From: Ettlia oleoabundans
Taxonomy: Eukaryota > Chlorophyta > Chlorophyceae > Chlamydomonadales
Length of the DNA stretch: 43,280 nucleotides
NCBI GenBank assembly: GCA_019693395.1
Contig: JAAMXP010002616.1
Coordinates: forward strand, 1 to 43,280
Direction of reading: 5' to 3'
Position numbers and translations under genes: made by a program. The notes beneath the pieces were generated by a model. It was not told the DNA's origin, made no database searches, and saw nothing but the letters and a program-made list of their open reading frames with translations. Shown here in pieces: positions 11,623 through 22,761 of the stretch; the first letter of the stretch is position 1, and each line of letters begins with the position of its first letter.

Positions 11623-12866
11623 GTGTGGACCTGGAGAAAAGAAAGGGAAAAAACAACGGCGAAGATTCTGTAGCATGGATGCATACCTGGGGTTGAAGGC
11701 ACAACCACCTGATTGGCAAAGTTGGTTTGGGGCTGTGCATGCTGTGCACTGGCCCGTGCCTCTGTACCACAACCAACCCAGACACACAGCCTACGGGGAC
11801 AGGCTGCCAGGCTTCCCTCCTCTGCTGGGAGGCTATGTGCCTTCCCCTCCATCCCACCTCTGATCTTTGTTGACCAATCCATCGATCAAACCTGATCCTA
11901 CCAGAATGCGCTAGTAACACGCTACTATGATTGTATTACTTCTGATCTGAATCCCCTCGCACCGGCATTTCATCTCATCCTCTCTCTCGCAGAGGATCCT
12001 CTGCCCCTTCCAACACATCGTTACCCGGAACCGACTCTTAGACTTGTCAATCCCCCTTCCTTTCGTGTCGGCCATGTTGTTTCATGTCACCGATTTTATC
12101 GTTGGTTCTGGCTACTTCATCGGGTTTTCATTTCTTCGCCAGACATGGAGCATGTAGCGTGCGTTTGCAATCACTGACGGACATGCTCAGGCCTTGCTGC
12201 CTGCTACCACCTGCGCCCAGCTGAATAACTACAAGGGGCACATTTTACTAGCGCACCTCCCCGCTTTGCATGAGCAGTAACTCTCGCTCATTACCTTTCT
12301 TTAATTCCAGCGATTCAGCACTTTTCCTCACTGTGCTGCTGAGAGGTTACCATCCCACACCATCCCACATACGCCGCATCAGTGTCTAAGGTGTAGTCTT
12401 CGTGTTTTGGGGGGGGGTTAATAAACAAGTTGCTCGGGCAACAGAACAGCCACTGCTCGCACTTTTTGCAAGGACAAATAACTGGGTAATAGTTGGCAAT
12501 TAACGGTGCGGTGTTGGCTTACAGACAAAGCATAGAGAACAGAGAAACCATCAAGGCAAGCACCTTTCTAAAACGATGACACAATCACCTCAAGGACTAT
12601 GCTCTGCCACCATCTTTCAAACAGGCTAACAGGACAATGCTGATGGTTACCTGGTGTTGCAACAAATCTGTTGCGACAGCAGTACAGTCATTCACACAAG
12701 CACAGCCAGCACACTGCAACACATTGCTTCTGCAGCCGGATGCTGGTAAAGGTAGGATGTCCACCCTTCTGCCCGTGGGAAATGCTGTGTTTTGACTCAT
12801 GTTTGTGGAGCGTTCTCCTTTCTTCCACCACCACAACAACGTCCACCACGACTGAAGACTGCTAGT
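11623..12866. other. Convergent intergenic region without a recognised gene
   Basis: This 1.2-kb stretch lies between the 3' ends of the CBM20 gene (+) and the LEA-like gene (-). It should hold both 3' UTRs. On the minus strand TGTAA occurs at 12519-12523. I found no exact plus-strand TGTAA for the CBM20 gene; an AATAAA-like site follows a G-run near 12409-12425. No convincing coding sequence, RNA gene or mobile element was seen. Confidence 0.6.
12519..12523 (-). terminator. Putative TGTAA polyadenylation signal of the LEA-like coiled-coil gene
   Basis: TGTAA on the minus strand, about 340 bases past the TGA at 12867. The site fits the green-algal signal, but a five-base match this far away could be chance. 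Confidence 0.4.
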
Positions 12867-15800
12867 TCAACTCTCGCCAGCACCAGGGAGCTCCACCTGT
12901 CCCGCCTTGGTGCGGTGTGGCAAGTCAGCACCCTCATCACGCAGAATCTCTGCATAACAAGGAGGGCGGAGATCCAAGTGTTCTTATTTTCATTATATGG
13001 GTGAACTAGAGCGATTGTAAGCAGACTGCACATGCCAGCACCAACTCATTTGCATTTGCAATGAGCAGCAGCAGAGAAGAGCCTTGGTTATACCAAATTA
13101 TCTCACACAGCCAGAGGAGCAGCAGCCAGAGGAGGTACAGCAGGAGCAAAAAACTAACCAATTCACTTAACAACCCCCCCACCCCACCCCACCCGCCAAA
13201 CAAGTGCAGGAAACAATGGCAAGCTGTAAAGGCAGCAGTGGTGCATGCCTGCATCAGTGGCACCCGCCTCATGCAAGCGCTTCTTGTGGTGCTCTGCCGT
13301 CTCATGGCCTTGAGACTCAAACTGCGCATCAGGCAATGAGGGAAGCAATTTTGAGGCTGGCAGGCAGGTATGGGCGAGTGCATCAGAGTGTGTGAAGCAA
13401 GGCAAATGTAACGTTGGGTATAATGTAGCAACCCTCTAACGTGCACACATTCGCATAATTACTGTGTAACACTCAAATATCGTTTAGCAACAAAGCAGTA
13501 CCTTGTCGGCCGGCTCCCCCACATCAGCACCGGCCTTGTAGATATCAGCCACGCTCTCGCCTGCAATGGAAAGAGGAAATGGCACATTTGCGTTGGACCA
13601 ACAACCGTTTTAAGTGCTGGTAGTTCGGCGGCATACATACACAGTTACAGCCCTTGCCGACAAACTTTGGTCTATTTTTAGACACAAACTCAAGGCAGGC
13701 ACCACCCGGACTCACACCGTATGCCGACAGACTTTGGTCTATTATCAGACACGAACCTAAGGCAGGCAGCACCCAGACTCACCAAACAGGCCACCCCCCC
13801 AACCTCACCAGTGTGCACCCCATGCGCCTGGCTAGGGTCCGACGATGCACCGCCCTCGGTTGTCCTGGTGGTGGTTGTGGTTGTGGTGCTGGATGTCAGC
13901 TGGCCCTCCTCCACCTGCAACACAGCAGAGGACACCAGTAGGATTCACAAGACCCGCACGGACAAGACCCAACTACTCCAAGCAGGATGTTTCCAGCTGG
14001 AATTCACCTCCTGAACGCAATTCGTTTGACAGCCACGAGCAGCGCAGGCAAGCCAGCATACAGCGGCGCAGCCCAAATAATAGCATTATACGCCTCTCGA
14101 TTAAGGGGGTTTGTAGCCAGCTAAGAAGCCACAATCAATGCTGCCTCACAAATGGCGCACCTGGTCCAGGCGCTTCTGCACCTCCTCACGGTTCGACTTG
14201 CGTGCCTCCTCACCCAGCTCCTTGGCTCGCTGCCAGTGCTCCTCCTCACGCTTCTGCAGCTCCTCCGCCGCCTCTGCATGTGGGATACGGGTGGTGGGTG
14301 GAGTAATTACTCTTGGTGCAATGCGCAGGCGGGTCGAGTGTTGCCTACGAGCAGGGATAACATGCTCTTCAAGCTCATTACATTCTCAGGACATGCCAGA
14401 CGTAATTTGCAGAGCGCAGGCGTCAAAATGTGCAGCAAACCTCAGCAACCAGTGATGTAGCTTCATCGACACAAAAAACTGCTGCAACCAGTGATGTAGC
14501 TTCATCGACACAAAAAACTGCTGCTTTCCTCACCCTTTGCGGATCGGAACTCTTCCACCTTGGCATGGCTCTCCTCCACCGCACGCTGAGAGGTCTGCAC
14601 ATGATCCGAAGTGGGACAGGCTGAGGTAAGGAGCGTGCGAATATGTGGAATTAAGAAAACACAGGAGGAAGACAAGATGGATCACATGTGTTCAAAAACA
14701 TGATGGTGGGATTCAACAAATGGCTGTGCATGGCGGAGTAGCATTATTGAAAAGAGCAGTGCCAGGACTAGGGACCTCCTGCGCTGGCTGCTCCCAATCT
14801 TGGCGCTCGCATGCGCTAACACTGCCGCTCCACCAAGCACAGCCTCCCTTTGATAAAGTGCATGGCAAGGAACTAGTTGCAATGAACCAACAATCCAAAG
14901 CTGTCACCATGCTTGTATACGACCTTGGCATGAACCCGCCCACCCAGCTCTTTACCCGCCCACACACCCAAACTGACAACATGCTTGTATACAACCCTGG
15001 CATGAACCCACCCACCCACCTGGTTGAGGCGGTCTGCCTCCCGCTCCAGACTCTCTTTCTCCGCCTGAGCAGCCTCGAGGGCCTTGCGAGCCTCCTGCAG
15101 GCACGCAAGGTTGGGAAGGCAGACAAGCAGACATGGATCAGGCAAGCAGGCAGGCAGGCTTTGCTGAGAACATGGCAACAATTGTTGTACCCTGCAGATT
15201 GCTGGCTCCCGACATTTGATGCCTTATACGCTCTTGGTTGGCAAACCAACCAGTGCACCACTGCCATTATCATACGGACACCCCACTTAGTGCACCGTGC
15301 ACCAGCGGGCTGGGTACAGACCTGTGAGCCGCAAATGACGTGCAGTTTTGTGCCACCCACCTGCGCCTTGCGCTCCAGCTCCGCAGTATTGGCAGGAACC
15401 TGAGCCACCACGGTCTCAGCCTGTATTACCAGCCAGCGAGCGAAAGAATGATTAGGAGGGATGTTTTGACGCTCTGTGGGTCATTTGTTCGCTGGCAAAT
15501 GACTGTGAGCGAGACTCCGCCCCCCCATGCAACCAAGCAACATGCTGTACCATGAGACAAGCGCATGAGCGTTACTTTACACAACTCTACTGCATGACCC
15601 AAGTGTTCCGCTGCTGGTGCTGCTGCTGGTGCGATTCCATAATCAGGCCCCCTCACCTCTGTGCGCTTGCGGGTCGCTTCCTCCTCCTTCTGCCCGGCAG
15701 CCGCCCGCCGCGCCTCAGCCTCACGCTCCAGCCTGGCGGCACGCTGCTCCGCGGTCTCCTTCTCACCTGCAGCGGGACAGGAGGCGCACAGAGGTGGTGC

Positions 15801-18800
15801 AGTGAAACAACGAATGAACAAGACTTAGTCAGGTCGCTGATGCCAACTGTATGGCATCTTCTAGGGCAGGTCCCTAACGCACACAGCGGAGCCCAACAAG
15901 AGAGGTTAGTACCAAGGCGAGCCCAAGTCCCCACCCCAAAGTGCACTCCTCAAAAGAGTTCCCAACAGCACTTGTCCAGCCCACAAAACACCACCGAACA
16001 ACGCTCAACCACCTCACCCTCCAGCGCCTGTGCCTGCCGCTCCAGTTCCGCCTTCTCCTCGAGGGCGCGCTGAGCTGCAGCGGCAGCGGCCTCAACCTTG
16101 CGCTCCATGCGCTCAGCCTGCGGTACAGGGGTCACGTTGCAAGCGGTGCATTGCACGGAAATCAAACCGAGAAGTGCTTCAAGGCAGGAAATCAAATGCG
16201 ATTGGCCATCACAGGCAGAAATGTGCCAAGGAAGCAGTACAGCAACAAGGCTTTTACTTAGCGGCCCACACTCTCTCAGCCTTTCGCACCGGCAATTTTG
16301 CTGCCAGCAGCCGATGCATCATGCCTGGTGCAAGCTGAACCCTGCAGAGCCCACCCCAATGCGCCCCTCACCGTCACTCGCTTCTTCTGGGCGCTGCGTG
16401 CCTCCGAGGCAGCAGCCCCCGCCTCTCCCTTGGCCTGAGCCTCAAGCTCCTTGGCATGGTCACGCTTCTGCAACCAGACAGAATGGTTCAAGCATAAGAA
16501 GATGAGAACGGCCTTAATGGGCTTTGCAAGCCAACAGCGTGCTTGAATACCAGCTGGGGTGCAGGAGGCGCGTGTGCACCAATTTTGATTATTTGGCGCG
16601 CACATGTTGAGCGATATGCAAACAGCACAATGCACACTTTATTCTCCACAGGGCAAGTGAGAGAGGCAAACCAAGAAACGAACAGGCAGTAATGCAGGCA
16701 GGCGACATTTACCCACCGCCCAGTACTGCTTGGCCAACTCATCAGCCTCGCGCATCTCGCGGCGGGCAGCCTGCAGGGTGGGCACAATAACGCGCCAAGA
16801 TGGACAACAATTCTTCTTCAATTACAGCAACAAAGGATCAGCACCCACAAACTGAGGTAGGACTGCTTCACAGACCGGTAGGTGCACCATTACGCCCATG
16901 TTGCGGGCTGGAGACTGGCAAGTCGCAGCTGTGCCCACGTGTGCACAGGAAGCACCTCATGCCCCCAGCCTGCAACCAAACCACCCACCCACCCGCCCAC
17001 CCACCTCCATAAGGCGCTCACTCTGCTCCTCCTTGCGCCGAGCATCCTCCTCCTCGCCCGCAGCCTGCGGGGGGCAGCAAGCAAGTGGCAAGCATTAATT
17101 TGCTGCTCCTAGAGCCATTTGATGGGGCGCCTGAGCTAATGCAGCAACCATCGAACTGCCAGTTTACAGGTCGTGGCATGGCAGGTGTCATGTAAGGCAT
17201 CTAACATGTCAGGGCAACATACAGCCAACTCCTCCTCAGCAAGCGGCTTGTATGCGCCATGCACGTGTGCTTAGCACCTCCAACGGCTGTCCTTGGGACG
17301 AGCAGATACCTGCCACCCATGCACCGTGAGCCCACACCTCCCCAGATGTCACCCCTTGTAATGGTGATAACATCGCAGCAGGTGGCGTCAAATCTTGACG
17401 CCGTCAGCAGCCCCTTCCGAGGGCTTCAGCCCGCCCACCCACCTGCTTCTGCAAATCACCCTTCTCAGCAGCCAGGCGCTGAGCCTCCTCCTCCTTCTGT
17501 ACAGCCTCCTGCAGAATGGCGGGACAGGCAGTACCGATGTACATTTTTTTTCAGCAACTCTCAGACCATTGCACTAACAAAAAGGTTGGTTGCCCAGCGA
17601 CGGACGAAAGTGACCTAATACACAGTTTGCTTCCCTGCTCTTGAACTTTGTAGGTAGCCCAGCAGCAAGTTACAAACGCACCAGATTGAAACCAGATATC
17701 CCAGCATCCCTCCCTCGTGCTTCTGTACCTCACCGACCCACCCATCCTCCCACAAAAAGCATGCCACATGGTAACCATTCAGCTCGCACCTTCATTTTCT
17801 TGCCGGTGCGCAGCCCCTGGATGTGCCGCTCCAGCTCCATGGCACGCTCATGCATGGCCTGGGACTCACGCGCCAGCCTGCACAGCAGCAGCAGGCGGAT
17901 GGGGCACCGTATATGAGTTACGATATTGGTACTGCGCAGGCGTGACCAGTGACACACACCTTACAGCCCACCGGCCCACCAACCAGCTCGCTGCCCAATG
18001 GCAGCCGGACCCGGCCAGCCGACTGTGCAACCAACAACCACCGTGGTTGTGTAAGCTGCCTGGCTGCCCCACCTCTCTGCCTCGTCCGTCAGTTCCTTTG
18101 CGGGGTAGGCGATGCGCTTAGACTCCTCCAAAATCTCGGTCCTGCCGTGGAAAGCATAAAGAAGATGGAACGCTGGTGGGAAAAGAGGACAAATAGAATA
18201 AAAAGGGCATGCACAGGTGCTGGGCAGGTTGAAAAGTAGCAAAGTAGGCAGGAAGGCAGCAGTGGCCGTTGAGAAACGGCACACATCCCTGGGCCAAGGG
18301 GTGCACGAAAAGCAGGTGAGAAGACGAGGGAAAGGTAGGCAGACACAGGGGTGCATGTAATCGCCACGTGACTATTCAGGCAAGGTGCAAGATGTCAAGC
18401 CAACAGTCTGCAGCTGTGCACCAGTAGCGACAGAGTGCACCTGCGGCGCTCTGCCTGCTGCGCCACCTGGCGAGCGTGGTTCAGCTGGTTCTGCAGGTCG
18501 CGAGCCTCCTGCAGCAGGTTGCACATGCAGCAGCAGGTTGCACATGCAGCAGCAGCATCAGGTGGCGACAGATCTTATGTCATCACGCCACCCAACATAC
18601 CCGCCTGGGCAGGACAGCACTGCTCATTATTTTATCACTGGCCCTTTATCCGCCATGCCATGCAGAGGGGTCCCACCTGCTCATTGCGCCGAACCTCCTC
18701 ATCCAGCTCCGCCTGCTGCGCCTTGAGCTCCTCAACCCTGCGCGCCGCGTCAGACCTGCAAGGGAATGGAGAACATGCAAGGAGTGAAGGCGGGACATGT

Positions 18801-19734
18801 GACTATGACCGAGCTTGCAAGCAGCTTGGGAACTGATGCTAAGTCGCTGGTGCTGGCGCGGGCAGGCAGGCAGGCAGGCAGGCAGGCATTACCGTGGATA
18901 AATCACCCTAACAAGCAAAAGCAAAGCGCTATGCATGCTGACAGGTTCTGTGTGCAACTCACGTGAGCCCCTGAGCAGCTGCTGCCTCAGCAGCCAGACG
19001 GTCGGCCTCACAGGCCACCTCCTCGGCATGAGCGGCAGCATACTCGGCGCGCACAGTCTCTGCTTGTGCCTTCTTCCAGTTTTCGGTTGTCTCCTGCAAG
19101 ATACGTTGCAGTGGGGTGGCAGTAGTGGCGGTGCTGTGGGCGGGCGCAGTGTGGGGGCAAACGGGTTGGCGGCAGGTGCATGCAGCATCCTCCCTCGGTG
19201 TAACCACTGTACTTCAGGCGAGGGGCGAGGAAGGACGACTGCTGCTTATGCTGAATCAGGTAGGCTGTCGTTCAAAATGGCCATCAATTGCACTCTGCTA
19301 ATGAGAGGGTGCGATCTGCTTCTGGCGGCAGTCCTGCTCATTGCAGGACCAGCCAAGCCCACACATCCTGTACTCGCTAGCATGCAGCAATCCTCCACCA
19401 CAGAAACGCTATCCATCGCTGGTTGCTGGCACATTCTGGAAGCGCAGGGTGACTCTGGCAGCACAAGTCAATAAGCAGCCGCTGCTGGCTGCCTCCATCC
19501 ATCACTCACCTCAGAGGGAGCACACACAGGGCCGGCACGGCCGGGGGTGCCAGGGCCCGTCACCTTCTCCTTCACAACTTGTGTCGTGTCCTTCACACTC
19601 TCGGTCACGCTCTTGTCGCCCTCGCGCTCATTGCCACCCAGCCCCAGCGTCTCCTTCAGCTTGCCGAGCACGCCCTTGGGGTGCTCGGCCTCCTCCACGG
19701 GGTGGGAGCCAGGGTGAACGCCACGCGTGGTCAT
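12867..19734 (-). CDS. LEA-like coiled-coil protein with a shared C-terminal domain
   Basis: Twenty exons join in phase to 591 residues: 19734-19510, 19093-18963, 18755-18677, 18508-18441, 18141-18073, 17877-17790, 17508-17443, 17064-17005, 16770-16717, 16467-16372, 16117-16018, 15766-15657, 15420-15361, 15094-15020, 14594-14534, 14273-14161, 13914-13809, 13560-13502, 13321-13249, 12949-12867. Residues 1-75 are hydrophilic and include HPKGVLGKLKETLGLGG, loosely like a dehydrin K-segment. Residues 76-485 are an Ala/Glu/Lys/Arg helix of LEA or coiled-coil character with no hydrophobic segment. A Thr run follows, then a domain (about 505-591) with DPSQAHGVHTG, SVADIYKAGAD, FESQGHETAEHHKK and EILRDEGADLPHR. 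The same domain forms the whole of the gene at 21096-22415. The last intron is read as GC-AG because it then restores GATDAEIL, as in the paralog; a GT donor 15 bases earlier is also in phase. A stress-protective or scaffold role is inference. Confidence 0.78.
13656..13785 (+). repeat. 67-bp imperfect tandem duplication in an intron
   Basis: Two copies starting at 13656 and 13723 share GCCGACA, ACTTTGGTCTATT and AAGGCAGGCA in the same order. They lie in the intron 13561-13808 of the LEA-like gene, next to the shared C-terminal domain exons. Confidence 0.75.
14445..14522 (+). repeat. 39-bp perfect tandem duplication in an intron
   Basis: Copies at 14445-14483 and 14484-14522 appear identical, each beginning GCAACCAGTGATGTAGC. 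They sit in the intron between exons 14594-14534 and 14273-14161. Identity suggests a recent event. Confidence 0.88.
14905..15020 (+). repeat. Imperfect direct repeat of about 42 bp, 72-bp period, in an intron
   Basis: The segments near 14907 and 14979 share CATGCTTGTATAC and CTGGCATGAACCC-like sequence followed by CCCACCCA. The right copy abuts the splice donor of exon 15094-15020, so the duplication reaches the exon border. Confidence 0.65.
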
Positions 19735-19964
19735 GATGCTGCGATGTGCGTCGATCGGGACAAGTGTTAGTAATCTGCAAGTATAGTGTTGTTCGGGCAA
19801 GGAGTGATAGTCTGAGAACGAGGGCGGAAGGAGGGTAGAAGAAGCTGTGACAGCTGTCCAAGGGAGGAACCTAGACAGGTCAGCCAGCTTCTTGCCAACT
19901 GCCAGCCTTGGACCCAAGCCCAGAAGAAACAGACAGCGAAACTGTTGGGCTCCATTTCAACTTT

Positions 19965-20612
19965 ATGACAAACATGGAGGAAGCTAGCAAGCAGAGTCAC
20001 AGCAAAGCGCCTTGGGGGCGGCAGTTAAGGGGTGCCGCCACTCAGCTGCGGCGAAAGCTGGCGCACCCGCTTGCAACCGCAGCTAGCCCACCCCCGCATG
20101 GTGGCGGCGCTGGGCCCACTGACGGCACTCAGCCTGGAAGCCCACGTTTTGTAACAGCCCAGCAAGCTGGTGACCGTGTGACAGCACGGCGTGCTGATAC
20201 AACTGTCGTCACTGTGGGTCGCAGCAGCCATTCTGGCAGCGCCGCCGCGAGCAGCAGCCCGCCCAGCCATAGCGGTGGCGGCTTTGGCAGTGGTCCCCAA
20301 GGCGGCCAACAGCGCAGCCTCACAGAAGGACCCAGCAGCAGCGACTCCGCGATCCCGCCGTCTCCCAGTCTTGGGCCATCCACTCCCCGCCTTGGCGCCA
20401 CGCGTGGCAGGCAGCCAGCTTCCGGCATCACTGAGCGGCACATGGGTGCCGCTACCGACACGCCCGTCATGAACTTGCAAGTTGGTGGAAGCAGTTTGTC
20501 TGGACTATTTGTTGGAAGCAGCTCAGCTGGCGTGTGGCAGCTGCCAGCAGAAGCAGAGCAGCTGGCGGCGGCGGCGCCTTTCAGGGCATACTCGTATCAG
20601 AGGTATAGCTGA
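19965..20612 (+). CDS. Doubtful single-exon ORF, Ser/Gly/Pro-rich protein
   Basis: An uninterrupted frame of 215 residues runs from an ATG at 19965 to TGA. The product is basic near the start (RQLRGAATQLRRKLAHP), then Ser/Gly/Pro/Thr-rich and probably disordered. I recognise no domain. It starts 230 bases from the divergent LEA-like gene, so the two could share a promoter. Against it: every other gene here has introns, no TGTAA follows it, and GC-rich low-complexity DNA often leaves long open frames. It could be a real lineage-specific gene, an exon of a larger one, or noise. Confidence 0.3.
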   Translation: MTNMEEASKQSHSKAPWGRQLRGAATQLRRKLAHPLATAASPPPHGGGAGPTDGTQPGSPRFVTAQQAGDRVTARRADTTVVTVGRSSHSGSAAASSSPPSHSGGGFGSGPQGGQQRSLTEGPSSSDSAIPPSPSLGPSTPRLGATRGRQPASGITERHMGAATDTPVMNLQVGGSSLSGLFVGSSSAGVWQLPAEAEQLAAAAPFRAYSYQRYS

Positions 20613-21095
20613 GCCTTGCATTGCGCCTTGCTGGCGATGCATGCCGATGCTTGCCAATGCCTGTCCCTTTTTCTTCAATCTGCGGGTTACACGTGCTTGC
20701 AAAGCTACTACACATGAACATGAGGCACAATGGTGGGCACCATAATCAGGAAACCCAAATCAGAAAAAGATGGCTATGGCTACTGGTGGGCAATGGTCAA
20801 TGCTTGCGAGTATGAGAGTACAACCAAAGCGCGCAAGCAGATGCCAGCAGCAGCTGTTGACATGAGTGGCATTATGTACAGTGGTTAACTAGGGGTTTCG
20901 TTTGGGAGACACTGGCTAACTAACTGACTCCATTTGGCAGCGGCAGTGACACCAAACAAGGGTCTTAACTGCTCATTGGCTATACATGTTGATGGGTGGA
21001 TCCCTTGCGTTGTATTTATTCTGTGAGGCTTCTAATGTTGTTTGTGAAGCTGCGCCTTACAGTGCATTCCCTGTTGATCTCAGCGGGCGTCCACC
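20613..21095. other. Intergenic stretch without a recognised gene
   Basis: This lies between the doubtful plus-strand ORF and the 3' end of the small minus-strand paralog. Apart from the minus-strand TGTAA at 21057-21061 I see no structure that I can support. Confidence 0.55.
21057..21061 (-). terminator. Putative TGTAA polyadenylation signal of the small paralog
   Basis: Minus-strand TGTAA, 35 bases past the TGA that ends the 102-residue gene, at the typical green-algal distance. Confidence 0.6.
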
Positions 21096-22415
21096 TCACT
21101 CCAGATCGGCTGGGCCACGCAGCTTCACATTGCCTGCCACTGTGTTGTGTGGAGGGTCGGCGCCCTCCTCCCTCAGAATCTCAGCATCTGTGGTGATGAG
21201 TTGTGTGGCGGCAGCAACAGGAGCAGCCAGGCATGAAATGAGTTGTGTGTGGTGGCAGCAGCAGGAGGAGCAGACATAAGGTCAACCAAATGCTAGCCCC
21301 TATGCCAGTCCCTAATGTGCAGCTATGAGCAATGCCCTGGCAACGGTAGATTGGCAGGGCGATATGTGGTGCATGCCGGCTGCAACAGCTGCTTTCCTTC
21401 ATGGGGCTGCTGTTGCATGCACATAACTCTCAGCAGCCGACCATGCAGTGTTTCCTTCCCACCTGTTGCGCCCGGCTGCTTCCTTGCCTTGTGGTGCTGC
21501 AGCGTCTCATGCCCCTGTGCCTCAAACTGCACTGAGCGGGGACAACAGGCGGCCAGGTGGGCGGGCAAGTAAGCAGATGGCAGGCAGCAGGCGGGCTGGC
21601 TTGCCAGTGGGAAGCATGCGCATCAGGCAGGCAGGCAGGCAGCAAGTGGAAGGCGGGAGGCAAGTGGGACCTGTCTCATGTACTGCACATGAAAGGGCGC
21701 TCAGTTGGCCAATGTACGCAGCACAATAGCAGTGTGCGGCAATAATATCAATGCAGCAGCACCTCATCAGGTGGTTCTTCGGCATCCGCACCCGCATGGA
21801 AGATGTCGGCCACACTCTTGCCTGCAAGGGAAGGGGCCGTGCGAGAATGCCAGTCGCAGACAAACGAGGTTACCTCAGCATTGTTTACAGAAGATGTAGC
21901 ATCAACATAGGTTTTAGAATATGCAGGTGTGCAGCCTTGTACAGCATGTGCAGTCAATCCAACAGCAGAGCCAATGAGGTGGCAGCCGTGCCATTCCAGC
22001 CTTGCCATTCCAGAGGCAGCACCGCTCACCGCTGTGAACGCCGTAGGCCTGGCTGGGGTCCATTGATGCGTCGCCCTCAGCTTTGTCGGTTGGGTTCACC
22101 TTGTTCTGTATCAGTTGAGTGTGACTGTGTTATAAAACAACAAGCGAGGACAGGGAAGAATGAGAGACATGAGCAGCTGGTGATCCGTCTGGAAGTCAGA
22201 CACCCACACCCAGGTCTGGTTCTCGCCCTAGGCTCCTCTCGGAAGCTTGTCTGCTCATTTACAGCGGTTTAGCACCTCTTCACATGACACTCAAAGCCTC
22301 CCGACCAGGGCGTGCAGCCTGCCCGGAGCCCCTTCGAGCGAGACAAACCCCAGCCTTATCTGCCCGGCCCGCACTCGTTCCCACGACCGCCAATCACCTT
22401 GGCGGATTCGTCCAT
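21096..22415 (-). CDS. Small hydrophilic protein, stand-alone copy of the LEA-like gene's C-terminal domain
   Basis: Five exons join in phase: 22415-22398, 22105-22030, 21821-21763, 21526-21463 and 21187-21096, giving 102 residues with no hydrophobic segment or cysteine. Blocks DPSQAYGVHSG, SVADIFHAGAD, FEAQGHETLQHHK, GATDAEILREEGAD and a closing NVKLRG match in order the last about 85 residues of the neighbouring 591-residue protein (12867-19734). The introns fall at the same places and in the same phases (1, 0, 1 for the last three), which shows common descent by duplication rather than chance similarity. I do not recognise the domain. A small, soluble, charged protein of this kind fits a stress-induced or chaperone-like role, but that is a guess. 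Confidence 0.75.
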
Positions 22416-22761
22416 GGCGTATTCCCGAGCGTAACAGCGTAAAACAGGCTTCCTGTCAGGACTCTGCACCCAACGAAAGGGTTCGTGGAGCGCAAGGCGT
22501 TCTAAGGCGGCTTTGCACAATAGTACAATACGCCATTATCGCTGAGCAGAGCATATAATGCCAAGAAGCCTGCTGATTCAGCTCAGCACGCAAAGCAGGT
22601 TAGGCGCCGAAAGCGGCGGTGACGCAACACGGGCTGCGGCTGTATGCAACATAGCGCCGGCTTACAGTTGGCATGGCCATGGCGCTGCTAATAGTTACGT
22701 GGCATTTTACGTCAAACCTATGGTACATCTCCCGCGGTTAACTGCATCCTGCCGCTGCCTA
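22416..22761. other. Intergenic region between the small paralog and TON2
   Basis: This stretch serves as promoter of the small paralog and 3' region of the TON2-like gene, both on the minus strand. It holds the TGTAA at 22662-22666. No gene supported. Confidence 0.55.
22662..22666 (-). terminator. Putative TGTAA polyadenylation signal of the TON2-like gene
   Basis: Minus-strand TGTAA about 96 bases past the TAG at 22762. Confidence 0.5.

Noticed and set aside
12401..12430. G-run followed by TTAATAAAC as a structural or RNA element
   Set aside because: A ten-G homopolymer beside an A/T-rich stretch is too simple to support a call; no paired stem was seen.
14645..15403. Open frames of over 230 codons on both strands in the middle of the LEA-like gene
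   Set aside because: They run through predicted introns and contain translated tandem repeats; only the spliced minus-strand exons keep the helix pattern and phase.
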